A DNA stretch of 64,000 nucleotides from Brugia malayi (Eukaryota > Nematoda > Chromadorea > Rhabditida > Onchocercidae). Positions 52,676-63,123 of the stretch are shown here, in pieces. The notes under the pieces are model-generated. The model was not told the DNA's origin. It worked only from the letters and a program-made list of their open reading frames with translations, and did no database searches. The DNA is taken from positions 20,022,721 through 20,086,720 of the forward strand of contig NW_025062479.1 of assembly GCF_000002995.4 (NCBI RefSeq), written 5' to 3'. Position 1 is the first letter of the stretch. Each line of letters begins with the position of its first letter. Position numbers and translations under genes: made by a program.

Positions 52676-53340
52676 TTAATTAGTTGAAAATATTAATTAG
52701 TCAATTTCGTTTTCTAATTTTCCACATTTGGTTTTCCACATGGTTTTCTGTTTCATATTGTCTATTCCGATTGCTATTTTCACTAATAATTGACAAATTT
52801 TTCAAAATTTTTGAAAATAGAAAGAAAGGAAATGAAAAACAAAGATTACTAAAAATAAAATTAAAAAAAAAAAAAAAAAAAAAAGAGGAGGAAATAATAT
52901 TTATTGTGAATTGAAGAAATCAAATGAAATCCTAACGGATTACACACAATTGTTCACTGTTACTAGTACTGTTAAGTTGATCAAATTACTACAAAGAAAC
53001 TGTCAACACCAGCAATTATTGTAATTTATGCTGTCGCCAATGATTTCTCTTCATTTTCTTCATTGTAATTCAATTACTACTAATTACTAATTATCATTAT
53101 TACTATTATGACTACTATTAATAATATTTAACTGGGATGGATAATATTATTACAAAATAAAAACCGGTTACTAATAACTGATTCACTACAATTCAAAATT
53201 ATTATTCTTTGCTTCTTCGATTTTATAATAATTTATTTAAATCATATTAGTTCCTATCATCATCTTAATTTCGCTATTAATTGGTTATATTTACATATTA
53301 AATTTAATTGATCCATATGTTTTTCCTTATTTCATTTATC

Positions 53341-53370
53341 ATTTTCTTGTGGCATTGTTTACTTCGATTA
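53341..53370. repeat. Direct repeat copy A (27 of 30 match 53581-53610)
   Basis: ATTTTCTTGTGGCATTGTTT and the following ACTTCG... recur 240 bases downstream with three mismatches. Copy A ends at the TTAG used as acceptor for the 53372 exon. Confidence 0.9.
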
Positions 53371-53371
53371 G

Positions 53372-53536
53372 CTTCGTGCATTCATCATCATTGGCAGTTA
53401 TATCGATGTAAATCAAATTATTATGATAATGCATTTGGAAATAATGATTATAATCATCATCATCATCATCATCAAAATGCGCCATTTTTAATTGATGATA
53501 ATGAAGAAAAATTGGATTTGGAAGGAAATATTAGAG
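53372..53536 (+). CDS. Candidate exon with His run, unknown gene
   Basis: Acceptor CTTCGATTAG and donor TTAGAG|GTATTT enclose 165 open bases: SCIHHHWQLYRCKSNYYDNA, FGNNDYN, six His, QNAPFLIDDNEEKLDLEGNI. Mixed acidic and polar content looks coding. The start takes two bases and the end is phase 1; the exon ending at 47106 is phase-compatible, though unproven. Alternatively an ATG at 53317 gives an uninterrupted frame with a hydrophobic N-terminus (MFFLISFIIFLWHCLLRLA) that runs through the donor to 53628. The His run comes from an ATC/CAT repeat. Confidence 0.38.
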
Positions 53537-53580
53537 GTATTTTGCTATATTTTAAAGGAAGAAATGAATATTTAATATAT

Positions 53581-53610
53581 ATTTTCTTATGGCATTGTTT
53601 ACTTCGTTTG
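53581..53610. repeat. Direct repeat copy B
   Basis: Counterpart of 53341-53370. Both copies read FLWHCLLRL in the same frame, but here it is followed by a stop a few codons on. Confidence 0.9.
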
Positions 53611-55754
53611 ATTATCAAGTTTAATTAATTTAAAAGGACACGTTTAGTATTTATTTAGTAATAGTTTTATTTGAAATTAATTTTGTCAATATACATTTAA
53701 TAAAGTATTCCTTTTTATTCTTAACAATATAATTTAAATCATTTCCTAAATGTTTCTGATATATTTGTTAAAAAAACACAAAGAAAAAAGGATTTGAAAC
53801 TTTCTGTTAAATTTGTAGCAAATAATAATATACCTTATTTTTTAAAATGATTAATTCTATATTATTTTACTAAAGTATTTAACTAAATCATTATCACTTA
53901 TTATAAAAGATGAAGCATTTTGACAAAGCAAAACTAAACATTGAACATTTATGATATATTATTATTTACATAGCAATTATTTATTTGCTTAATTATTTGC
54001 ATAGCAATCAATATTTATTTCAACAACGAAAGTATTACACTTCCTTATGCAATAGTTAAAAGTTTCTCTTTTCTATCACTGATAATTTAACTTACAACAA
54101 TATTTTCCCGCACTCACTTTTCTTTTTAAACTTTCGGTTAAAAAAAAAAAAAAACTATTTTTTTTTTTTTTTTGAAATTTCTTACGACAGTTTGCAAAGA
54201 GATTTTTCATATATATTTCTTTTTTCAAAATGTGTAATTTTAAAAGTGAAATTTATGACCGCTCTCCGACACTTTTTTTCCACTTCAAAAAAGTATTGTT
54301 GTTAAAATGGGTAATTTGAGAAACGAGATGGCGCCAACGAAACATTTTTCAATTTAATATTTCTCTCTCTCTTTCTTATATAATTCAATCCATTTCTTCT
54401 GGAATAATTTTTTTTTTTTTTGAAAAATATAGCCATAAGTTCCTTTGGATCATTTAATTCAAATTTTTTCTTATTTTTCAGAATTATCAAATTTTTCATT
54501 TCTATCACTCCGGGGAACAAAAAAAAAAAAAGAGGAAAAGATGATACCGAAAACAAAATTTATATTTTTTGCTTTTTTTTTAAATATTAATTAAATTTGA
54601 AATAATACTACCGAAATAGCATAAAAATGAAAAGTAACAAAGAAATTCTGTTCAGAATGTAATTTTTTGCTTTGGTCACTTTTTTTTTTTTAAAGAAAAA
54701 TGCTATACTTTCGTTGCTATTTTAAAAATTTTCATTCAAAATTATCTTCAAATTTCATTTCTTCAAAATGTCATTCAACTTGATAAACCTTTCACATTAT
54801 TTTTCACGCAGTCTACTCGATTATTCTCAACAAAAAAAATTCCCAATAATTTTTTGTTGAATATTACAAATATGAAATAAAGAAAATTTTTAAATTCCTG
54901 AAGAATTTCATTAGTAAAATAATAATAAATGCTAAAATTTTAATGAAGCCCACTTGCTGTCTGATTAGATAAATTTTAAAACGAAAAGAAAATATTCTCT
55001 TAATTTTCCATTTATTTCATTCATTTCTTCTCTTAAAAATTAGAAAAAAATTTAGATCTGAAATTCATAAGAAGAGATAATTTAAAAATTGCTAAAAGTA
55101 TGAAAGAGAAAGAGAAATGATTCAAAAAATAATTTTAGTAAAATTGCTTTTCTTTTTTGTATATTTTAAAAATATATTTGTTGTCATTAATTCATTAATT
55201 ACAATTACATTTCACAATTCCTTCTCTTCCCATTTCTTACTTTCCTTTTTCCTTTCTCACAATTTTTTTTTTTTTCAAATTCGGAAAACAAAAAGAAAAG
55301 TAAGAGGTTATTTAAATTTTTGTACGAGAAAATAACAATTTTACTAATTGAATTAAATTAAATATATATTATTTCTCCTTAGAAAAAACAAATTGCAAGA
55401 AAAAAAAGTCATAAGATGTGAAGTAATAAAAAAGCTCCTTTTTCAGTTTCTTTCTCTATTTTTTATTCCCAAAATTTGTCATTACTTTCGTTTTAATCAA
55501 ATTCATATAATAATTTGAAATATGTAAAATGAGAAGAAAAAATGATTCATTAATAAAATTATATGTTTGTTTTAAAATTTCCTTTCCATTCTTTTCATCA
55601 CATGCACTCTTCTTTCTTGTTTCGTGCTAATGCTTGTGTGAAAAACAAGAAAAAAAAAAGAAATTAAATTCAATCAAAAATGAAATGAACAAAAAAGAAA
55701 GCGAAAATTATAAAAATAAATCTAAAAATTTTAAAGCGAAAAAAAAAAAAAATT
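53611..55754. other. Gene-poor stretch
   Basis: Poly(A/T) runs. A small G+C-rich island near 54320-54345 (GAGATGGCGCCAACG) stands out with no exon I can support around it. Confidence 0.4.
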
Positions 55755-56210
55755 TCAATTTTTTGTCGATAATTTCATCAACCGTTGCGCACAATGTGCT
55801 AATTGGTTGGAACTGACGTACTGTTAAAATGTTGCGAATTTGAAATTTATTTTCTTTTTTATAAATTATAATTTTTTAATTAATAAATTTTCAAAGTACA
55901 TACAAAAGCTAAGTTTTTATTTATAGCCCTAAATTTTTTATTCAATTGTTAACATTTTTCTTCTTCTCTTTTTATTTTTGTATGTAAAACATTAGTTTCT
56001 TTTTTTATATCTGCGTCTGATAATTTCGAATTTTTTCTCTTCATCCTTCTATTCCTCTCTGCAAGAGAAGAAAATTTGTTTAGCTTTTAACCAGGGTAAA
56101 GTTTTCTTACCTCTGTAAAGTGTCATGTCCTAATATTTCCACTCCTATCAAAATTGTCACCTGTTGTGATAAAATCTGTCGTATGTCGAGAATGTCAACG
56201 ATATTACTGC
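55755..56210 (-). CDS. Candidate two-exon 3' end of an unknown minus-strand gene
   Basis: Exon A, 56210-56111, lies between acceptor CTACCCTAAG and a strong donor ACAGAG|GTAAGA. With two leading bases it reads SNIVDILDIRQILSQQVTIL, IGVEILGHDTLQ. Exon B, 55812-55755, after acceptor TACGTCAG, continues in phase: SNQLAHCAQRLMKLSTKN and stop. Both are G+C-richer than the surroundings and together give 52 residues of ordinary amphipathic protein sequence. Exon A's only other local option is a shorter exon from 56160, in the same frame. Exon B has an alternative frame after CATTTTAACAG that is not phase-compatible. Upstream exons would lie above 56210; none identified. Family unknown. Confidence 0.42.
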
Positions 56211-56354
56211 CTTAGGGTAGATGTATTTCATTATGTTTTAGTGACAGATATGTGAAACATTTTCAAATAGATTTAATTAATTATCAAATTTGTTTGCAGC
56301 TTGTATAATTTCAAACTTTTCATCTGTTATTCATATTAATGATATTACTTTCAC

Positions 56355-56600
56355 ACGTCTAATAGGCATACGCGTTTATACGTATTTACAAAATTAATTA
56401 CTTATATACATGTATTAGAATATATTTATTTATACGTACGAGAGAATTTACTTCTATTTATATAATAGAATTTATACTTTCTAAACACAATTTATTTATA
56501 CATGCAATAGAATTAATTATTTCAACGTCTAACAGAACTTGTTTGTATATACAACAGAATTTATTATACGTCACAAAAACTTTATAAATAATAGAATACG
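56355..56600. repeat. Degenerate tandem repeat, unit about 30-35 bp
   Basis: Variants of TTTATTTATACATGCAATAG followed by AATTAATTA. Recognisable copies near 56370, 56405, 56435, 56460, 56490, 56530 and 56565. Confidence 0.6.
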
Positions 56601-57599
56601 TAACAAAAAAGTGTTAACGTTATGAATTTCACTTTATAAATTCTATCACATTATAAATTTTAATATTTAATGTTATAAATGATACTTCAAAAAAAATAGA
56701 AAAAAGAAAATAAAAGAAATAATTCGCAATTCCAAGAGACGAAATAAACGCAATAAATGCAATAAATATTTATAGACGCAATAAACGTGTACACACACAC
56801 ACACGCAAAGATGCAACTTAGTTTATTACTTCCCAAATTAATATAAAAATATATGGTCTGCATTTATTGTCGTAAAGTCTTTCAAACCTTCCACTTTATA
56901 TTATTTCACTTTTTTTTTCTTTTTTTGATTTTTAACTAAAAAAAATATAAGCTTTAAGAGTGAAATGATACTATCATTTTTTAATTAAACAAATAGTGGA
57001 GAGAAATAAAATTTTTAAATAATTGGGATTAATTTTTAATATCTCTTTGCTTTAAAGCATTGCTTATAACTTTTACAGTTTAATGAACGAGAAAAATTTT
57101 TTTTTCAAGTTTGAAATTATAAAAGGTCTTTTTTATGCAAGAATCACTCATTTTTTTAAATAGTGCGAAAAAAGATGAATAATAATTTAATTTTTTGAAA
57201 GGTAAGATAAAATAATTTCATAAAAACATATTTCACGAGTAAAAATTCTCCTTATCACAATTGAAATTAAATTGACATTGTCTAAATTACAAACGAATTT
57301 ATAATTTTCCATATCTTAAGGTAAAAATAAAAGAGTAAAAAATTCAATACGTTTACTTAAGCTTAATTCAAAAGTATATTTCTGATCCTTTAAAGTCGAA
57401 TATTCTTGTTGCAGTCTGTCTTATTAGAATTATTAACAAAATATTCTTTTTTTAACAGATTTTAATACTATTGATTTTCAAAATTTATTTTTTTAACTGT
57501 AAATTTCATTCAAATTTTTATTTCTGCTTTTTTTGCACTTTTTAATTATTTAATTCATTCAACTTTAAATATCACTAAAATTGTCGAGAATTTTTTTTG

Positions 57600-57870
57600 T
57601 TTCCTGAATTCTATCTTTTTAGTCCTAAAATTTTCCCAAATTTTTGATTTAGCAGGTTAATATTCCATTCACTTTTTCACTAGTTTGGTAAAAAATAGGC
57701 TCATATGTATACAAATTTGCTAAATTATATCTGCTGGAAAATAATTTTAGGAATAAAGAAAAAAATGAAAACATAAAACAGTCGGAAACTTGTCTTCAAT
57801 TTTTATTTCCTGAGTTCTGTCTTTGCAATCCAAAAGATTTGATTTAACAGGTTAATATTCAATTTTTAGG
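57600..57870. repeat. Diverged direct repeat about 205 bp apart
   Basis: TTTCCTGAATTCTATCTTTT...TTTGATTTAGCAGGTTAATA at 57600-57665 recurs as TTTCCTGAGTTCTGTCTTTG...TTTGATTTAACAGGTTAATA at 57806-57858. Confidence 0.7.
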
Positions 57871-60022
57871 ATTGATTTATATTTATATAAGCCTTTTCGT
57901 TTTTAGCTATTTTATTTTATGGATCAAAGCTTAAGGATATTTTACTTCTTTTCCACTTAGCATCCGTTGAGCTTAGGAAATGATTAATTAATTATCTAAT
58001 GAAGTGCAAGTGAGAATTCGTCCCGTTATTATTAAAGAAATGATAATTATTTATGAATGAATGTAATATTTCATGAAATGTTTAATTCAGATGATTTATT
58101 AGTTCAATTATTAAACTATTTTGTGCATTTGTTTTTTGTTAAGTTAAATTCTGAAACAAAAACTTTAAAAATTTCTAAAAAAAAAAAAAAAAAAACGAGG
58201 AAAATTATTGGTCGTAATAAAATAAACATATATGTGGATCATTTTCACTTCCTCATTTCTACTTTCTCTCCTTTTTTTTTTTCCAAGAAGACTTTTTTCT
58301 GGTTAGAAAAAAATTTTTTTTATAGTGCTTTTAAAGCTTTTTTAATTTTAAAGCTATCTTAGTGCAGGAAAAAATCAATGGATTATTTCAATAAAATATT
58401 TGCACTTTTATGATACTCAAACATGCATTTGCTAATTTTTTTTTCCTTCTCTTCCAATTAACTTAGCACAAAATTTGCACAAAAAAGTAATACAAAATTT
58501 ATTCATTTTTCTTTTTCATAAACTAACAATATTTCTTATTCGAATGGTTGAAATATGTTAAAAAATAAAGATGCATTCTGATCATAAAATTACCAAATTT
58601 CGGTTAATCGACATCGATGTAAAGCATTTCAATTATATTATGATAAGTAAGCAATTGTGAAAATAATAAATTGTGTCGGTGCTTAACTTTGCGAAAAATT
58701 CTAAAACAGCATTTGAATTTTTTTTCCAGAAATCAGGAATGCTAGAAATTGAGGGAACTTATTGAATATAAGTCAGAAATGATTGGAAACAGGAAATTAA
58801 TAAGATAATAATAATTCCAGCGAAGTTATTAGTCGTATTGATAGTAATAATCATAATTCGTCATTATCTCTGTTCTTGTATTGTCGTGCTCAAATGATAA
58901 ATCCGGTTCTATAACTTTTCGGAATGTGGGTGTATTAGACAATGAAAATGTCAAAGACAATGTTAGTGATACAGTAGAAATGATTTTCCGGAATATTTTC
59001 CGTCAATTTATTAACCAAAAATCTTCTATTTCTTTTCGTTTATTTATGAAAAAATATTATTTTTGTAAATTTCTTATCTGATCAAAACATGATTAGGAGA
59101 ACGATTTATTAATACTTCAAATATTATGCAAATTGCTAAATAAAAAATGCAAAATAAATTTCGACAATAAATTTGTCAAAAAACATTGCTCATTTTTTTT
59201 CAGAACTTGAAACTTAATTAAACTTTTTAAAAATGAAAAATTTCTTGTTCATACGATACGTAAAGGTAGAAACAAGAGGAAAAGGACGGTAATATAGAAA
59301 AACAGATTTTATAAAATAAATCTTATGTTTTTCAAATATTGTGCAAAAATGCTAAAAAAATTTTCGTCATTTTTAAATTTCTAATTTACGAAATTTATTA
59401 AAACATTTTTGAACATTTTTAAGCTCTGAAATTTAAATATTAAAAATTCAAAAATTTTTCTTTCTTCAAATCAATAGTTGAAGTACGGTGCAAAATAAGT
59501 TCTATTTTTTCTAAATTGACATTTTAAGTATTATATAAAAATTTGCAAATAAATTTTAATTTGTCTTATTTCTTTTATTTTTATCATTTTTTTAAGCTTG
59601 CAAATTCTTTCACTTTTTTTTTTTCCTTTTTTTGATAATAAAATGATGAACAGTTTTTTTCAGTGAGGAAGAAACGAAAATTAATTTAGTGTAAAATTAT
59701 TTACGGCGAAATGAATCGATCAGAAGAATACCTTTTCAGTTTTTTTTTTCTCATTTTTTGAAAGAATGACATATTTTCTGTTATCGGAAGGGAAAACCTG
59801 ATTATTAAATCAAAATTTACGGTAAATTACACACACATATGTACCATCGTAATATTCAGTGAAATATTCTCAGATGATGTCAATTCGACTTATGAAATAT
59901 TTTTCATTCATTTGAAAAAAAAAAAAAAAGAAAGCAGAGAAATAATAATAAATAATTTTCATTTTTATAATATTCAATTTTCATAATTGATCATTTTGAA
60001 ATTTTGTTTCTTTCTCGTTTCA

Positions 60023-60057
<35 letters not shown>

Positions 60058-61486
60058 TTTTACTTCTATTCTTTTTGCTATTTATTTTTCTTTAATAACA
60101 TTTTTGCTTCAGAAAAAAATTTAAAAAAAGGAAGAAGTTTCAAAAATATTTCAGATCAAATGAAATGAATGAAATATCGAAAGTACTGGAAGGATTAGAC
60201 TAGATTAGATTAAATGTGTACATAACTAGAGGAGATAAACAACTATTTATTTAAAAAATACGAACACTATAATTCTAAAAAGAAAAAATGAAAAGAAGAA
60301 TTTTTAATTTTATTCATTCGTTTTTTTCACACTAGAAATTTGTTTTTTCCATTTTGTCTTAACTCAAAGATTTTTGCAAATATAGATTTTTTTATAAATT
60401 TCTCTTTTCCGTTTCTTTTTTTTTTAACTTTGAATATTTTAAAAATTTTCAACTTGCTCTTTTTACGGATTTATTCAATTTTTTCCTGCGTATAAAAAAA
60501 ATTTTTATTCGAATTTCACACTTATCTTTTTTTCTTTTTCCTTTCTTTTTTGAAAATCATTTCCGGCTATATTTGGTTTCATTTTTTCTTTCTTTTTTTT
60601 TGTGAATTAGTGATTTAATCGTTTGAGTTCATTCGATCAATCTTTTAAATAGGCTAATAAAAAAATTCTGTTCGTCTGTCTGTCTGCCGTTTTATATGAT
60701 ATAAATGTTTCGTTGATATGATTGATATTAAAATTTTCTGAAATAAGTTATTATTAATATTATTTCATTTTGTTTCATTTCAAAAATTCAATCCACACAA
60801 TGATTGAAAATGTAAAATAATTGGAAAATAATGGAAATTATTTCCGACAACGAAATAAGATTGGTTATATGATAAATCCATTCATTATTATTTCATTTCT
60901 TTCGTATATATTCGAATGAGCAAATTGATTCGACACTTGAAACTTTTCTGATATGTTAATTTCTTTCAACAATTTCAATTTTCTTTTTCATTCCACAGGT
61001 TAGATCATTTTTTTCGTTCCTCTCTTTTTTGTTTTTATTTTTCTAATTTTAATAAATTTATCATTGATTAATTAAGCAGTTTAATTGGTTAATTGTTGAG
61101 AAGAAATTTTCTTTATTCAAATTAATTAATGATTAATTTTGTTTAAATTAATAAATTAGTTATTGATTTAATTAGTGATTAGAGTAAATTTTTATTTATG
61201 TGTTTGTTGAGAACGGATTTTTCTTCTTTTTTTTTCCTTTCTTTTTCAAATAAATGAAAATTTTTTCAATGGAGATGAGAAAGTTAAAATTATTGTATTA
61301 CTTGAATACTACTATATTCTTTTAATGTGTTCGCATGACGTGATAGGTAAGTAGATAGCTAAACCGGATACTGTAATGTCGAAAAAATTGGGATTACTGT
61401 ATTCGTGTCACATAATTTAGAATTATTTATGTATTTAGGTAAATTGAATAGAAATAATTTAACAGTTTGTAAACTTATATTTCTAG
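57871..61486. other. Gene-poor stretch
   Basis: Poly(A/T) runs, including T30 at 60025-60054, and a short GTCT repeat near 60675. TTTTTTTTCCAG at about 58726-58729 is followed by an 11-codon tail (KSGMLEIEGTY) and a stop, too short to call. A 66-codon frame at 58881 is not supported by splice sites. Confidence 0.4.
60025..60054. repeat. 30-base poly(T) run
   Basis: Uninterrupted T. Confidence 0.95.
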
Positions 61487-61505
61487 TTTGTCTGGTATAC
61501 TTTCA

Positions 61506-61587
61506 ATGTATACAGTAGCTAACTCTTCCTCATATATCATCGATTTAAATTGTTATTACTATATGCGAACTGCTGCGATACCATCAG
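61506..61587 (+). CDS. Candidate first coding exon, unknown gene
   Basis: Acceptor TATATTTCTAG (AG 61485-61486), then 19 bases, then an ATG and 27 codons to a clean donor ATCAG|GTAATT. The frame MYTVANSSSYIIDLNCYYYM, RTAAIPS is the only one open across the exon. It has an N-glycosylation sequon (NSS) and ends in phase 1. The acceptor-ATG layout matches the trans-spliced starts of the confirmed genes. If the acceptor is cis-spliced, the exon starts at 61487 instead. The next downstream acceptor-donor pair (62084-62138) is not phase-compatible beyond a stop. Unknown family. Confidence 0.4.
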
Positions 61588-62385
61588 GTAATTTCTTCTT
61601 CTTTACCTCTACTATTTTCAATATGTTTCATTATTTGTTATCATTTTTAATCAAAATCTAGATAAAAAAACAAAAAAAAAAAAGGACATACGTTGTAAAA
61701 TTTCCACAAAAATGAAAATTTCATGAAAAAGAGATGACAGTAAGAGAGAATAAAATTTATTTAGTAATTATTTATCTAAGTTACTATTGTCGTAAACTAT
61801 TTATTAATTGGATGTGTTTTTTATTATTTGGACTTTTTTCTCATACATTTACTACATTATTTGCATAAAATAAAATCATTTTGGAATTTTTAATTTTTTT
61901 TTACCGATTTGTTTTCTTGATATGCATACCACCGTCATATACAAATGCAATACCTGATAATTTGGTTTTCCAGTAATAATTATAATTTTTTACACGTTAT
62001 TATGATAAATATTCTATATCATTGTCTTTTTTCTAAATTCTAATAAATTTAGTAAGAGGATTTATGTTTGAAGTCGTACTTTATCAGTTGATGGAATTGC
62101 GATCAAATTCTTTAAGACTTAACCGCATTGAATTTTGTCAAAGTAAACTTATAATATTGAATCAAATTTAGTTTAAAAGTATAATTGATTTTATTCATAT
62201 TGGAATTATTTTCATTGGGCATGACTGTGGCGAAATTTTAATTTGATTAATTTTTATCCTTTACTACGAATCTAGAGCCAGATCAATTCGTAACTGAATT
62301 TTCTTCTAAGAATATAGCAATTTAGTTTCACAATCAAATACCAAATAGTTCAGTTTGCTATTGGAATTGGCGAAATATGCAGCAG

Positions 62386-62441
62386 TAATCCAATTAGTAC
62401 AACTAATTGGAGTAATTGAATTAATTGCACTAATTGGATTA
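62386..62441. repeat. Inverted repeat, 13-bp arms, with internal AATTGG repeats
   Basis: TAATCCAATTAGT at 62386-62398 pairs exactly with ACTAATTGGATTA at 62429-62441. The 30-base interior contains another CTAATTGG, which can pair with the left arm as an alternative. Confidence 0.9.
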
Positions 62442-62655
62442 TTTCAAATGATGCGTCGAAACTTTTATGATATATTCTTTTTTAGTTTTATCATGTGATA
62501 AGTTTTAAATTATTCAGTAGATCATCAAATTATTCATTTATGGAAAATTAACTATTTCTTCATTTTGCTTTAAAAATACTGATTAAAGAATAACTATTCT
62601 TTATTCAAATCAATTAAATATTTGAATAAATTATTCCTTTATTACTTTATCATAT

Positions 62656-62692
62656 AATAATAATAATAATAATTATTATTATTATTATTGTT
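62656..62692. repeat. AATAAT / ATTATT palindromic simple repeat
   Basis: (AAT)n runs directly into (ATT)n, a natural hairpin. Confidence 0.85.
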
Positions 62693-62915
62693 ACTATTCT
62701 TTCTCTCTGCTATTACATCGTGATTAATTAATTTGTGATCAATTAACTTTGAAGCATTCGAAACGTTAAGGAAAAATTCACACTTTATGACTTTTTTCAA
62801 AAATTTTTCTTTGGAACAAATTATTAATTAGTGTAGTAGAATGAAATGATTTTTTCGGATTTATTGCATGCATGCCTTTAAATTAGTAGTAGTAACAGTG
62901 GTAGCTCTTATTGTT

Positions 62916-63123
62916 GTAGCAGTAGTAGTAATAGTTGTTGTTGTAGCATTAGTAGTAATAATTGTTGTTGTAGCATTATTAGTAATAATTGTTGTTGTAG
63001 CAGTAGTAGTAATAGTTGTTGTTGTAGCAGTAGTAGTAATAGTTGTTGTTGTAGCAGTAGTAGTAATAGTTGTTGTTGTAGGAGTAGTAGTAATAATTGT
63101 TGTTGTAGCAATGTTAGTATTAG
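62916..63123. repeat. 27-bp tandem array, seven full units plus a partial
   Basis: Unit GTAGCAGTAGTAGTAATAGT(TGTTGTT). Units 1, 4, 5 and 6 appear identical; units 2, 3 and 7 differ by 1-3 bases. The 27-base period keeps five or six frames open (Val/Ile/Ala on plus, Leu/Gln on minus), so the long apparent proteins here are repeat artefacts unless transcribed. Confidence 0.95.

Noticed and set aside
58726..58773. Strong acceptor TTTTTTTTCCAG followed by an 11-codon tail
   Set aside because: Too little sequence to support, and no candidate exon upstream in matching phase.
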